Origin: Micromonospora lupini str. Lupac 08
Lineage (GTDB): Bacteria; Actinomycetota; Actinomycetes; Mycobacteriales; Micromonosporaceae
Assembly: GCF_000297395.2 (NCBI RefSeq)
Contig: NZ_HF570108.1
Coordinates: forward strand, 4,870,536 to 4,934,535
Direction of reading: 5' to 3'
DNA length: 64,000 bases
Shown here: in pieces, positions 43,741 to 52,020 of the stretch
Layout of the letters: the number at the start of each line of letters is the position of its first letter
Position numbering within the stretch: the stretch's first letter is position 1
Made by a program: the position numbers and the translations under genes
Notes under the pieces: model-generated
Seen by the model: the letters and a program-made list of their open reading frames with translations, nothing else
What the model was told of the DNA's origin: nothing
Database searches by the model: none

Positions 43741-44031
43741 ACTGAGACGACGGCCTGACCGCCGAGACCGAGCGGCAGGCCCCACCGAGACATGAACGGA
43801 AGTTCGCCGATGCCGAGGATCACTCTGCGGCAGGGGCAGCTTCGCCAGCGGCTCGGGCGGTCGGACAGCCGACGGCACGGCTATCTACAACATCGACAAC
43901 GACGCCAAGGGCGACTTCGTCCGGGAGCTGACCGGATCGCCGTCGATCGGCTGATCACGGACCGCCCCGCCGGCCTGGGCGCAGGCGCCCCCCGGCCGTG
44001 GCGTGGCCGGCCGCCAGGGAGGGGCACGACG
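43741..44031. other. Spacer with an unidentified gene tail
   Basis: The plus strand encodes RGSFASGSGGRTADGTAIYNIDNDAKGDFVRELTGSPSIG and a stop near 43953. It looks like the end of a lost gene of unknown family. Confidence 0.35.
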
Positions 44032-44373
44032 ATGACGGGTCGTGGATTCTACGACGCCAACGAGGTACTGGCGTTTCTGCTTGAGCTTGCCGCTTTGGCG
44101 GTGTTCGCCTGGTGGGGTTTCACCCGGGGCGCGCATGTCGTCGTACGGCTCGCCCTGGGCCTCGGTGCACCGCTGGCGGGTGCAGTGCTGTGGGGAATGC
44201 TCGCCGCGCCCAAAGCTGTACTGCAACTGCCGCTCCCTGCCGTGCTAGCAGTCAAGGCGGCGTTCTTCCTGACGGCTGCGCTGGCCTTGGCCAAGGTACG
44301 GAACCTCACCGTCGCCGCATTGTTGGCACTGCTCGTGGCGGTCAACCTCACCGTGGCAACGGTGGTCCGCTGA
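44032..44373 (+). CDS. DUF2568 (YrdB-like) membrane protein, copy 1
   Basis: The ATG at 44032 follows AGGGAGGGG. The 113-residue product has four membrane helices and the DUF2568 pattern: NEVLAFLLELAALAVFAWWGF, LALGLGAPLAGAVLWGMLAAPKA, LAVKAAFFLTAALAL, LLALLVAVNLTVATV. The function is unknown. A paralogue follows at 44693. Confidence 0.8.
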   Translation: MTGRGFYDANEVLAFLLELAALAVFAWWGFTRGAHVVVRLALGLGAPLAGAVLWGMLAAPKAVLQLPLPAVLAVKAAFFLTAALALAKVRNLTVAALLALLVAVNLTVATVVR

Positions 44374-44469
44374 TGCCGGTAGCGGCCCGGACGGCGGAAG
44401 CGGTCCGGGCGTGCAGGCCACGTCGGACGAGCCGTAGCCGCCAGGGTGGCTGCGGTGCTCACCAGTGCT

Positions 44470-44660
44470 TCTCGCCGGGGCGGGCGTACCGTCGATCGCT
44501 GGTGACCAACCTGCGCGAACCCGGCCGGATGGCCGCAGTACGCGGCGTGTTCACGTCGATGACGCCACATGGGACCGACCGGGCCGGCGCGGTCACGCAA
44601 CCGGTGCTGGTGCTCGTGGGTGACAAGGACCGCGCCGCCTTCCGTTCCTGGCCCGACATT
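44470..44660 (+). pseudogene. Alpha/beta hydrolase fragment
   Basis: The frame reads SLVTNLREPGRMAAVRGVFTSMTPHGTDRAGAVTQPVLVLVGDKDRAAF, matching the cap and the strand before the catalytic Asp in alpha/beta hydrolases (VLVLVGDKD). The nucleophile and histidine parts are missing. Confidence 0.5.
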
Positions 44661-44692
44661 CGGCTGGGTACGTACCACAAGGGTCGGGGGTG

Positions 44693-45028
44693 GTGACCGT
44701 GCTCCGGGGACTCGGGCTGCTGCTGATCTTCCTGCTCGAACTCGCCGTGCTGACGATCGGTGCGCGCTGGGGCTGGATGCTGGATACGCCCACCGCCGTT
44801 CGGCTGCTCGCTGCCATCGCGGTGCCGCTGCTGCTCGCCGGGCTCTGGGGTGCCCTCGGCTCACCGAGGGCCCGGGTGCCGCTGCTCCCACCGGCCAAGC
44901 GCGCGGTCCAAGCCGGCTGGTTCGTGCTCGGCGGTGCGATGCTCGCCCTACTAGGACATCTGCGGCTCGGTCTCGCCCTGGTCGTCGTCTGGGTGACCGT
45001 CACCATCCTGCTGCGCCGCGACCCCTGA
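44693..45028 (+). CDS. DUF2568 (YrdB-like) membrane protein, copy 2
   Basis: The GTG at 44693 gives 111 residues with four membrane helices: LLLIFLLELAVLTIGARWGWML, VRLLAAIAVPLLLAGLWGALGSPRA, AVQAGWFVLGGAMLALLG, LALVVVWVTVTILL. It is a diverged paralogue of the gene at 44032 with the same spacing of the GSPRA/AAPKA motif. Confidence 0.78.
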   Translation: MTVLRGLGLLLIFLLELAVLTIGARWGWMLDTPTAVRLLAAIAVPLLLAGLWGALGSPRARVPLLPPAKRAVQAGWFVLGGAMLALLGHLRLGLALVVVWVTVTILLRRDP

Positions 45029-45079
45029 CCCGCCCGGAAGCGCGGCAACGGCACGGCGCGCCGGCTACGCCGTCCCGGA

Positions 45080-45320
45080 CGGCCTTCTCGACCAGGTTCG
45101 GCACGCTCCGGATAGGCGTACGGGTGCCCCTGGTAGCCACCGCGACCGAGGCCACGGCGGCTCGGCTCCGCCTTGGCCGAGGTCGAGCAGACCCAGCGTC
45201 CACCGGGCCCACGCCCGGCCGGCCGCCTTCGGTGCCGTCCAGCGCGGAGGCCACCAACTCCTTGCAGCGCGCCTCATCGCCGGCGACCGCAGCCAACACG
45301 ACATCTCTTCGCTCCGTCGT
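45080..45320 (-). pseudogene. LuxR-type large regulator, helical-repeat remnant
   Basis: Frames on the minus strand give AAVAGDEARCKELVASALDGTEGGRAWARWTLGLLDLGQG and then, shifted, SVPNLVEKAVRDG. This matches the TPR-like part of LuxR/LAL regulators. Both the ATPase and the HTH are missing. Confidence 0.5.
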
Positions 45321-45350
45321 AGCGAATGCTGGAAGATCGTGGCGCTTCTA

Positions 45351-45513
45351 GGGCCTGTTTCATAAGGGCGGTCGAGCCGAGGCGGAGTCCGGGCGGCGAT
45401 CCGGCAAGGCGCGGTTTCGTTCGGATACCGGTGTTGTATCCGGACGAAACCGCAACGCCGCCGGTCGTCGTCCGGGCCCGCCGCAGGCCGGCCAGTCCTT
45501 ATGAAACAGGCCC
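45351..45513. mobile_element. 163-bp MITE-like element
   Basis: The ends are a perfect inverted repeat (GGGCCTGTTTCATAAGG and its complement at 45497-45513), extended by CTA/TAG outside. The centre has no gene. The GTTTCATAA core resembles the ends of the IS5-family copies next to it, so it may be a nonautonomous derivative mobilised by an IS5-type transposase. Confidence 0.75.
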
Positions 45514-45515
45514 TA

Positions 45516-46545
45516 GCCCGTGTTTCATAAAGCTCGGAGGTACTGGTTGATGGCGGCGATGGTCAGGGTGGCTTCGTAGCGGACGGCCAGCTTGTCGTAG
45601 CGGGTGGCCATGGCGCGGTGTTGCTTGAGCTGGTTGATGCCGCACTCGACTGCGTGGCGTCGGCGGTAGGTTTCAGGACTGAAGGCGGGTGGCCGGCCGC
45701 CGCGGGAGCCTTTCGCGAGGCGGTGGGCGTCTTGGTCGCTCTTGCTCGGGATGCAGGCCTTGATTCCGCGTCGGCGCAGGTATGCGCGGTTGGCCTTGGA
45801 CGTGTAGGCCCGGTCCGCCAAGATCTGCTGCGGGCGGGTCCGGGGCCTACCGGGCCCGGACCGGGTGACGCGGATACGGTCGAGGACCGTGGTGAATTGC
45901 GGGCTGTCACCGCGATGTCCGGCCGTGACGACGGTGGCCAGGACCTTGCGGCCCTGTTCACAGGCAAGATGAGTCTTGGTGGTCCACCCGCCCCGCGACC
46001 GGCCCAGCGCGTGATCGGCAGGCTCGGCATGGATCCCGCCGGGTGGTTCTTTCTGCCGATCGCCGTCACGACGGGCACCGGCGGCGTGTTGATGGGCGCG
46101 GCTGATCGTGGAGTCGACGCTGACGCTCCAGTCGATGCGCCCGGCCGCGTCGGCGGCGGCTTGGAGCCCGGCCAGGATGCGGGCCCAGGTGCCGTCACGT
46201 TGCCAGCGGCGGAACCATCGATACAGCGTTTGCCATGGGGCGTAGTTCGCGGGCACGTCGCGCCAGGGTGCACCGGTGCGTACCCGCCACCGTATGCCGT
46301 CGATGATCTGTCGTCTGGTCCACTTGCACGGTCTTCCCCGCGACGATTCCGCAGGCAGCAACGGGTGCAGGTGCTGCCACTGGATGTCGCTCAGGTCATG
46401 CCGCGCCGCCGCCGCTAGGCTGGCCACGAGGTCTCCGGTATTCAGGTTTGCTTGGTCGCTAACCCACTTACCGGAGACCTCTTCAGTTATCGATCACCGC
46501 CACGCCGTGACCTCACCCGGCCCACGCCCACTTACGAAACACGGC
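45516..46545 (-). mobile_element. IS5-family insertion sequence, copy 1 (intact)
   Basis: The ends GCCCGTGTTTCATAAAG (left) and CTTACGAAACACGGC (right) are inverted repeats. CTA flanks both sides (45513-45515 and 46546-46548) within a CTAG target. The element is 1030 bp with one transposase gene. It adjoins the MITE directly. Confidence 0.9.
45525..46427 (-). CDS. IS5-family transposase, copy 1
   Basis: The 300-residue product starts with the DUF4096-type N-terminus (DLSDIQWQHLHPLLPAESSRGRPCKWTRRQIIDGIRWRVRTGAPWRDVP) and has a DDE core: SVDSTISRAHQHAAGARR (D), LADRAYTSKANRAYLRRR (D) and ECGINQLKQHRAMATRYDKLAVRYEA (E). It is one uninterrupted frame and should be active. Confidence 0.92.
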   Translation of the reverse strand: MASLAAAARHDLSDIQWQHLHPLLPAESSRGRPCKWTRRQIIDGIRWRVRTGAPWRDVPANYAPWQTLYRWFRRWQRDGTWARILAGLQAAADAAGRIDWSVSVDSTISRAHQHAAGARRDGDRQKEPPGGIHAEPADHALGRSRGGWTTKTHLACEQGRKVLATVVTAGHRGDSPQFTTVLDRIRVTRSGPGRPRTRPQQILADRAYTSKANRAYLRRRGIKACIPSKSDQDAHRLAKGSRGGRPPAFSPETYRRRHAVECGINQLKQHRAMATRYDKLAVRYEATLTIAAINQYLRAL

Positions 46546-46564
46546 CTAGGCGTTGGCCGCAGGT

Positions 46565-46930
46565 ATGAAGATCAGCGAGGCTTCCAGAGCTAGCGGTGTG
46601 AGTGCCCGATCGTTGCGGCACTACGAGGATGAGGGCTTGATCGTCTCTGGCCGTTTCAGCAATGGGTTTCGCGATTATTGTCAGTCAACGATTGATCGGG
46701 TGCTCGTCATCCGCTCGCTGCTGGAGTCCGGGCTGCCCGTGCGGTTGATCAGGGAAGTCCTGCCCCGCCTCACTGACGGCTCCGATGCTGGCGCCGAGGC
46801 GGCGTGCGCGGAGTTTCTGCACGAGGTTCAGAGCTATCGCGATCGGCTCGCTGCTCGCATCGCCATTCTGAGCGGTCAGCAGGCGGCACTCGACGCCTAC
46901 CTGCGAGAGGCCCGGCGTATTGATCTCTGA
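46565..46930 (+). CDS. MerR-family regulator
   Basis: The ATG at 46565 opens a 121-residue product with a MerR HTH (MKISEASRASGVSARSLRHYEDEGLIVSGRFSNGFRDYCQSTIDRVLVIRSLLESGLPVRLIREVLPRL) and a coiled coil. There are no effector cysteines. The IS5 copy ends 20 bp upstream, so its native promoter has been displaced and any promoter must lie in the IS. It probably controls the oxidoreductase 46 bp downstream. Confidence 0.9.
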   Translation: MKISEASRASGVSARSLRHYEDEGLIVSGRFSNGFRDYCQSTIDRVLVIRSLLESGLPVRLIREVLPRLTDGSDAGAEAACAEFLHEVQSYRDRLAARIAILSGQQAALDAYLREARRIDL

Positions 46931-46937
46931 CCGGCAC

Positions 46938-46970
46938 TTGACCTTGACGTAAGTGTCAGACTCCTATCTT
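46938..46970 (+). promoter_or_regulatory. MerR-type promoter of the oxidoreductase
   Basis: TTGACC (46938-46943) and TATCTT (46965-46970) are separated by 21 bp, longer than the usual 17, as MerR activators require. The spacer holds an imperfect dyad TGAC-GTAAGT-GTCA. Confidence 0.55.
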
Positions 46971-46976
46971 CGGTGC

Positions 46977-47993
46977 ATGGACATCAACGAGCAGCGGCAC
47001 ACGGCGGAGCAGACGGTACGAGCGCTGGTCCAGCGGTCGCACCGGGGGCCGAAGGATCTGACCCTCACGACCGATCATCCCCGCCCCACCCCTGGGCCCG
47101 GCGAGTACCTGGTCCGCGTCGGTGCCGCCGGGGTCAACTTCGCTGACGTCATGCAGACGCATGGAACCTATGGCGGAGGCCCGCAGGCACCCTATGTGGC
47201 GGGCTTTGAGGCCGCCGGCGAGATTGTGGGTGTCGGCCCGGACGTTGAGAGTCCGCTTCAACTCGGCACACACGTCGTCGGAGCCGGTCCGGGGGCCTTC
47301 GCGCAGTACATGACGATGCCGGCCGGGGGTGTGGTTCCGGTGCCGTCCGGCTGGAGCGACGCCGAAGCCCTCGGCCTGGTGCTGAACTGGGCCACCGCCT
47401 TGGCGGCACTGAAGCCGTTGGGGGAGATAAAGATGGGCGAGGTGGTGCTCGTACATGCCGCGGCCGGAGGCGTGGGCCAGGCCGCCGTTCGCCTCGCCCG
47501 CCACTACGGTGCGCGCGTGCTCGCCGCGGCGTCACCCGCGAAACACGACACCGTCAAGGCCCTCGGCGCCGACGATGTCCTGGACAGCCGACGCCCGGAT
47601 CTGGCCGAGGAGATCACCCGCCTGACGGGCGGGGTCGATCTGGTCCTGGAATCGGTCGGACAGGCCACATTCAAGGTCAGCCTCTCGGTCACCAAACCCT
47701 TCACCGGACGAGTTGTCGTATTCGGTGCCGCTTCCGGCGACGCCACCCTGACCACACACGATCTGGTCTTCACCCACCAGGTCCAACTCAAAGGTCTGCA
47801 CATCGGTGCGCTGGCGACCGCAGCCCCGTCCCTCTACCAGTCGGTGCTTGTCGAGATCGAGTCGCTCATCGCTCACGGCGTGTACCCGCCCGGTACCCCC
47901 CACCTGCATCCCCTCGCCGAGGGAGCATCGGTGCTGCAGCAACTCGAAGCGGGCCAGACCCGGGGCAAGCTCGCCCTCGATCCCTGGCGTTAG
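46977..47993 (+). CDS. NADPH:quinone oxidoreductase (MDR superfamily)
   Basis: The 338-residue product has the QOR pattern: PGEYLVRVGAAGVNFADVMQTHGTYGGGPQAPYVAGFEAAGEIVGVG, the NADPH loop VLVHAAAGGVGQAAVRLARHYGARVLAAAS and QLKGLHIGAL. No zinc site is seen. It should reduce quinones or unsaturated carbonyls. The start ATG at 46977 lies 7 nt after the -10 box, so the mRNA is probably leaderless. MerR and this gene lie between two same-direction IS5 copies. Confidence 0.9.
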   Translation: MDINEQRHTAEQTVRALVQRSHRGPKDLTLTTDHPRPTPGPGEYLVRVGAAGVNFADVMQTHGTYGGGPQAPYVAGFEAAGEIVGVGPDVESPLQLGTHVVGAGPGAFAQYMTMPAGGVVPVPSGWSDAEALGLVLNWATALAALKPLGEIKMGEVVLVHAAAGGVGQAAVRLARHYGARVLAAASPAKHDTVKALGADDVLDSRRPDLAEEITRLTGGVDLVLESVGQATFKVSLSVTKPFTGRVVVFGAASGDATLTTHDLVFTHQVQLKGLHIGALATAAPSLYQSVLVEIESLIAHGVYPPGTPHLHPLAEGASVLQQLEAGQTRGKLALDPWR

Positions 47994-48043
47994 GAACGCC
48001 TGACGATCTCGCCGGCCGTTCGGCGGGTCGGTTATCACGACTA

Positions 48044-49074
48044 GCCCGTGTTTCATAAAGCGCGGAGGTACTGGTTGATGGCGGCGATGGTCAGGGTGGC
48101 TTCGTAGCGGACGGCCAGTTTGTCGTAGCGGGTGGCCATGGCGCGGTGTTGCTTGAGCTGGTTGATGCCGCACTCGACTGCGTGGCGCCGGCGGTAGGTC
48201 TCAGGGGTTGAAGGCGGGTGGCCGGCCGCCGCGGGAGCCTTTCGCGAGGCGGTGGGCGTCTTGGTCGCTCTTGCTCGGGATGCAGGCCTTGATTCCGCGT
48301 CGGCGCAGGTATGCGCGGTTGGCCTTGGACGTGTAGGCCCGGTCCGCCAAGATCTGCTGCGGGCGGGTCCGGGGCCTACCGGGCCCGGACCGGGTGACGC
48401 GGATACGGTCGAGGACCGTGCTGAATTGCGGGCTGTCGCCGCGGTGTCCGGCCGTGACGACGGTGGCCAGGACCTTGCGGCCCTGTTCGCAGGCGAGGTG
48501 AGTTTTGGTGGTCCATCCGCCTCGCGAGCGGCCCAGCGCGTGATCGGCAGGCTCGGCATGGATCCCGCCGGGTGGTTCTTTTTGCTGGTCGCCGTCACGG
48601 CGGGCGCCGGCTGCGTGTTGATGGGCGCGGCTGATCGTGGAGTCGACGCTGACGGTCCAGTCGATGCGCCCGGCAGTGTCGGCGGCGGCTTGGAGCCCGG
48701 CCAGGATGCGGGCCCAGGTGCCGTCACGTTGCCAGCGGCGGAACCATCGGTACAGCGTTTGCCATGGGGCGTAGTTCGCGGGCACGTCACGCCATGGCGC
48801 ACCGGTGCGTACCCGCCACCGTATGCCGTCGATGATCTGTCGTCTGGTCCACTTGCACGGTCTTCCCCGCGACGATTCCGCAGGCAGCAACGGGTGCAGG
48901 TGCTGCCACTGGATGTCGCTCAGGTCATGCCGCGCCGCCGCCGCTAGGCTGGCCACGAGGTCTCCGGTATTCAGGTTTGCTTGGTCGCTAACCCACTTAC
49001 CGGAGACCTCTTCAGTTATCGATCACCGCCACGCCGTGACCTCACCCGGCCCACGCCCACTTACGAAACACGGC
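48044..49074 (-). mobile_element. IS5-family insertion sequence, copy 2 (frameshifted transposase)
   Basis: The 1031-bp copy has the same inverted repeats and CTA flanks (48041-48043 and 49075-49077) as copy 1, from which it differs by scattered substitutions and one inserted base near 48200-48206. It has the same orientation as copy 1. Confidence 0.9.
48053..48956 (-). pseudogene. IS5-family transposase, copy 2, broken by +1 frameshift
   Basis: The frame from 48956 follows copy 1 through LADRAYTSKANRAYLRRRGIKACIPSKSDQDAHRLAKGSRGGRPPAFNP and then stops; the rest (ETYRRRHAVECGINQLKQHR…) continues in another frame to 48053. The catalytic Glu is therefore lost, and the copy would need copy 1's transposase in trans. 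Confidence 0.9.
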
Positions 49075-49122
49075 CTAGGCGCGACTGGCCCCGAGGTTGC
49101 CGCTGACCAGCGAGGCGCAACG

Positions 49123-49719
49123 TCAGCGACGTCCGCTCGGCCGGTTGGCGGGCAGCAGTGCGAGGGCGGCCTGCTTGGCGTGGTGGCCAGCACCGGCCCG
49201 GTCGTGGTGGGCGGCGACCAGGGTTGCGCCCTCGACCAGCAGGAGCAGTTGTCGCCCGAGAGCGTCGGGGTCGGCTGCGCCGGCGCGCTCAGCGATCGCG
49301 GTCAGCAGGCCGAGGCGGCGGTCCAGATGGCGAGCGGTGACGGCCTGTACCGCCTCGACCTGGTGTTGAGCGGCGGCGTTCTGCATCGCGCAGCCACGGA
49401 AGGTGGGTTCCTCGTACCACCGTTGGAGTTCGTCGAAGACGGCGGCGAGCTGCTCGCGGGGATCGTCCCCGGCTGCGGCCGCGGCCCCGGCGATCCAGGC
49501 CGTCACCCGCTCGCTGCGGGCCTCCAGCACCGCCTGGATGAGACCGTCCTTGGTGCCGAAGTATCGGTAAACGGTTTCCTTCGACACGCCGACGCGGGCG
49601 CACAGTTCGGCGACGCCGATGCCGTCGAGGCCCCGCTCGTACAGCAGTGGGGCGGCGGCGTCGATGATGCCGGCGCGGGTGCGCTCCGGGTCGATCGTCG
49701 AACCCTTGGGAACTGGCAT
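49123..49719 (-). CDS. TetR-family regulator
   Basis: The 198-residue product has a TetR HTH: RAGIIDAAAPLLYERGLDGIGVAELCARVGVSKETVYRYFGTKDGLIQAVLEAR. The ligand domain has GCAMQNAAAQ. The start lacks a Shine-Dalgarno but a TACTAT box 8 nt upstream suggests a leaderless mRNA, with the operator next to it. It is divergent to an MFS exporter. Confidence 0.9.
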   Translation of the reverse strand: MPVPKGSTIDPERTRAGIIDAAAPLLYERGLDGIGVAELCARVGVSKETVYRYFGTKDGLIQAVLEARSERVTAWIAGAAAAAGDDPREQLAAVFDELQRWYEEPTFRGCAMQNAAAQHQVEAVQAVTARHLDRRLGLLTAIAERAGAADPDALGRQLLLLVEGATLVAAHHDRAGAGHHAKQAALALLPANRPSGRR

Positions 49720-49731
49720 GGCAGAGATAGT

Positions 49732-49741
49732 ACCGTACGGT
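49732..49741. promoter_or_regulatory. TetR operator
   Basis: ACCGTACGGT is a perfect 10-bp palindrome in the 81-bp divergent spacer, overlapping or abutting the likely TetR promoter. Confidence 0.7.
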
Positions 49742-49800
49742 TCTTTCTGCTGCTACCATCGCTCAGTTCGTACCGATCAGTTCGATGATGTGGAGGGCTC

Positions 49801-51096
49801 ATGACGGCGACCGCGCCCGCGAGTGTGTGGCGCGCCGCACGGCTGGCCCTGGGCACCGCCGCCGCGCTCGGCCTGGCACGCTTCGCCTACGGGATGCTGC
49901 TGCCGGCCATGCGCGACGACCTGAACTGGACGCTGGCCGCTGCCGGCGGAATGGGGACAGCGAACGGGCTCGGCTACCTGCTGGGCGCGCTGCTGACGAA
50001 CCGGTTGGTACGCCGAGTCGGTGCCGCCACCGCGTTCCGCGCTGCCATGGTGCTGACCGCCGCGTCGCTGGTGGCGACCGCGGTCAGCGGCGATTACCTT
50101 GTGCTGCTGGCTCTCCGAACGCTGTCCGGCGCGGCCGGAGCGGTGGTGTTCGTCGCGGGCAGCGTGATCGCGTCCCGCCTCGCCGCAGACGCCGCCTCGG
50201 CTACTCCCCTCACCGTCTACTTCGCCGGCGCTGGGCTGGGCATCGTGGTCAGCGGCTTGGCCGTACCCCTGCTCGGCGTGCACTGGCGGCTCGCCTGGGT
50301 GGCCCTGGGTGCTGCCGCCGCCGTAGCGACCGGGGTGAGCTGGACCGCGGCCAGCTCCGCCGGTGCCCGGCAACCCGAGGTCGGCCGCGCCCGACTCCGG
50401 CCACTCCTGCCCGCGGCCCTGGCTTACCTGCTGTTCGCCGCCGGCTACATCACATACATCACCTTCCTCTCCGCCTACCTGGTCGAACGGCACAGCTCCG
50501 TGTTGCAGGTGATGCTCACCTGGACGGTGCTCGGAACGGCGGTGGCGGCAGCGCCCGCCGTCTGGACCCGCCCGATCGCCAGGTGGCCCGGCACCCGCGC
50601 CCTGGCCATCCTGCTCGCCGTCCTGAGCGGCGGAGCGGCACTGGCGCTGACGTCATCCGCGACACCTGTCGTCCTGGCCTCCGCCCTCATTTACGGGGGG
50701 ACCTTCATGGGCGTGCCGGCCGCGATCACCGCCCTCATCAGGGCTCACACTCCGAGCGCTGACTGGACCGCCACGCTCGCCGTCTTCACCGCAGTGTTCG
50801 CCGCCGGCCAGACCGCCGGTCCGTGGCTCGCCGGTCTGGTCGCCGACCACACCTCCACCGCGGCCACACTCGGGTGGACCGCTGTCCTGTGCGCCGCCGC
50901 AGCATTGAGCGCCCTCCTCGGACGACTCGCCACCCTGGACACCACCCTCAGAACCAACCGAAGGAGCAAGCCCGATGTCGAACTTTCTACTCGTCCCAGG
51001 GATGTGCCACGGTGGATGGTGCTTCGAGCACGTCACCCGGCGGCTGCGCGACCTGGGACACACCGTCCACCCGCTGACGTTGACCGGCGTGAGTGA
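49801..51096 (+). CDS. MFS transporter, YbfB/YjiJ family
   Basis: The ATG at 49801 follows GGAGGG. Up to about residue 385 the product has 12 membrane helices, starting LALGTAAALGLARFAYGMLLPAMRDDLNWTLAAAGGMGTANGLGYLLGALL, typical of YbfB/YjiJ. The last 45 residues are arginine/proline-rich and overlap the next gene by 122 nt, including its ribosome site; the original stop was probably lost by a small indel. Repression by the divergent TetR is likely. Confidence 0.88.
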   Translation: MTATAPASVWRAARLALGTAAALGLARFAYGMLLPAMRDDLNWTLAAAGGMGTANGLGYLLGALLTNRLVRRVGAATAFRAAMVLTAASLVATAVSGDYLVLLALRTLSGAAGAVVFVAGSVIASRLAADAASATPLTVYFAGAGLGIVVSGLAVPLLGVHWRLAWVALGAAAAVATGVSWTAASSAGARQPEVGRARLRPLLPAALAYLLFAAGYITYITFLSAYLVERHSSVLQVMLTWTVLGTAVAAAPAVWTRPIARWPGTRALAILLAVLSGGAALALTSSATPVVLASALIYGGTFMGVPAAITALIRAHTPSADWTATLAVFTAVFAAGQTAGPWLAGLVADHTSTAATLGWTAVLCAAAALSALLGRLATLDTTLRTNRRSKPDVELSTRPRDVPRWMVLRARHPAAARPGTHRPPADVDRRE

Positions 51097-51649
51097 ACGC
51101 AGCCACCTGCTGCACGGCACGGTCAACCTCGACACGCACATCCAGGACGTGGTCGCCCTCCTCGAAGGCGAGAACCTGCACGACACGGTGCTGGTCGGGC
51201 ACAGCTACGCCGGGATGGTCATCACCGGCGCCGCCGACCGGGCACCGGACCGGATCGACTCGCTGGTCTACCTCGACGCCGTGGTACCCACCGACGGCGA
51301 CTCCTGCTGGTCACTGGTGTCCGACCAGGAGCGGAGGTGGTATCTGGAGGTGGATGAGACCGGCTCCGCGTCCCGAACACTGCCGTTCTTCGACGCCCGG
51401 GCGACGCCGCACCCGCTCGCCTCGGTGCTCCAGCCACTCCGACTCACCGGCGACCCAGGACAGGTCCGCCGCCGGGACTACGTCTACGCCGCCGGGTGGG
51501 CCGACCAGTCCCCGTTCACCACGATCTACCAGAAGCTCAGCGCGGAGCCCGGCTGGACCACCCATGCTCTTGCCGGCGGACACAACCTCATGGGTGACAC
51601 ACCGGAGGAGCTGACGAAGATCTTGTCCGACGTTGCCGCGTCCCGCTGA
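50975..51649 (+). CDS. Alpha/beta hydrolase
   Basis: The ATG at 50975 follows AAGGAG. The 224-residue product has the oxyanion start FLLVPGMCHGGWCFEHV, the nucleophile in LVGHSYAGMVITG and the histidine in LAGGHNLMGDTPEEL; it resembles the small esterase/hydroxynitrile-lyase-like group. The substrate is unknown. It forms an operon with the MFS gene. Confidence 0.88.
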   Translation: MSNFLLVPGMCHGGWCFEHVTRRLRDLGHTVHPLTLTGVSERSHLLHGTVNLDTHIQDVVALLEGENLHDTVLVGHSYAGMVITGAADRAPDRIDSLVYLDAVVPTDGDSCWSLVSDQERRWYLEVDETGSASRTLPFFDARATPHPLASVLQPLRLTGDPGQVRRRDYVYAAGWADQSPFTTIYQKLSAEPGWTTHALAGGHNLMGDTPEELTKILSDVAASR

Positions 51650-52020
51650 GCACGCATCCGGTGACCCACTCCGGAAGGTCGCGCCGGTCACGACGTCGAC
51701 GTGCAGCGTGAGGCCCGGTGTCCAGCCCAAGGCCCGCAGCAGCGCACGAGCGGTGACGCGGCCGGCGGCGTCGGGTCGGCCCACGTCGAACAGCACGCCA
51801 TCACTCGTGCGGGCGGAGGGCGCGGACAATGTCGGCAGCGGTGCCGGCTCCGGCGACGCGACCGGCCGTGGGGTGAGTACGAGAGCCTCGGCGAGCTGCT
51901 CGTCGGGCCGGCGAGAGCGCGGCCTGCCGGGGCTCACCTCTAGATCAGGCAAGTACGGCTGGAGTACTAGCGCCGCCGGACAGCGTGCCCAGCGGTCAGT
52001 GCCCGCTGGGGTCCGAACGA
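51650..52020 (-). pseudogene. Possible AbrB/SpoVT-like DNA-binding protein fragment
   Basis: The minus strand encodes SDGVLFDVGRPDAAGRVTARALLRALGWTPGLTLHVDVVTGATFRSGSPDA after a Pro-rich stretch. The part DAAGRVTARALLRALGWTPG resembles the first half of the two-domain AbrB-like proteins of actinomycetes. The second half is missing and the frame runs on antisense to the hydrolase. Low certainty. Confidence 0.35.

Noticed and set aside
45516..49074. Two IS5 copies as one assembly duplication
   Set aside because: The copies differ by scattered substitutions and one insertion and have separate CTA flanks, so they are real independent copies.
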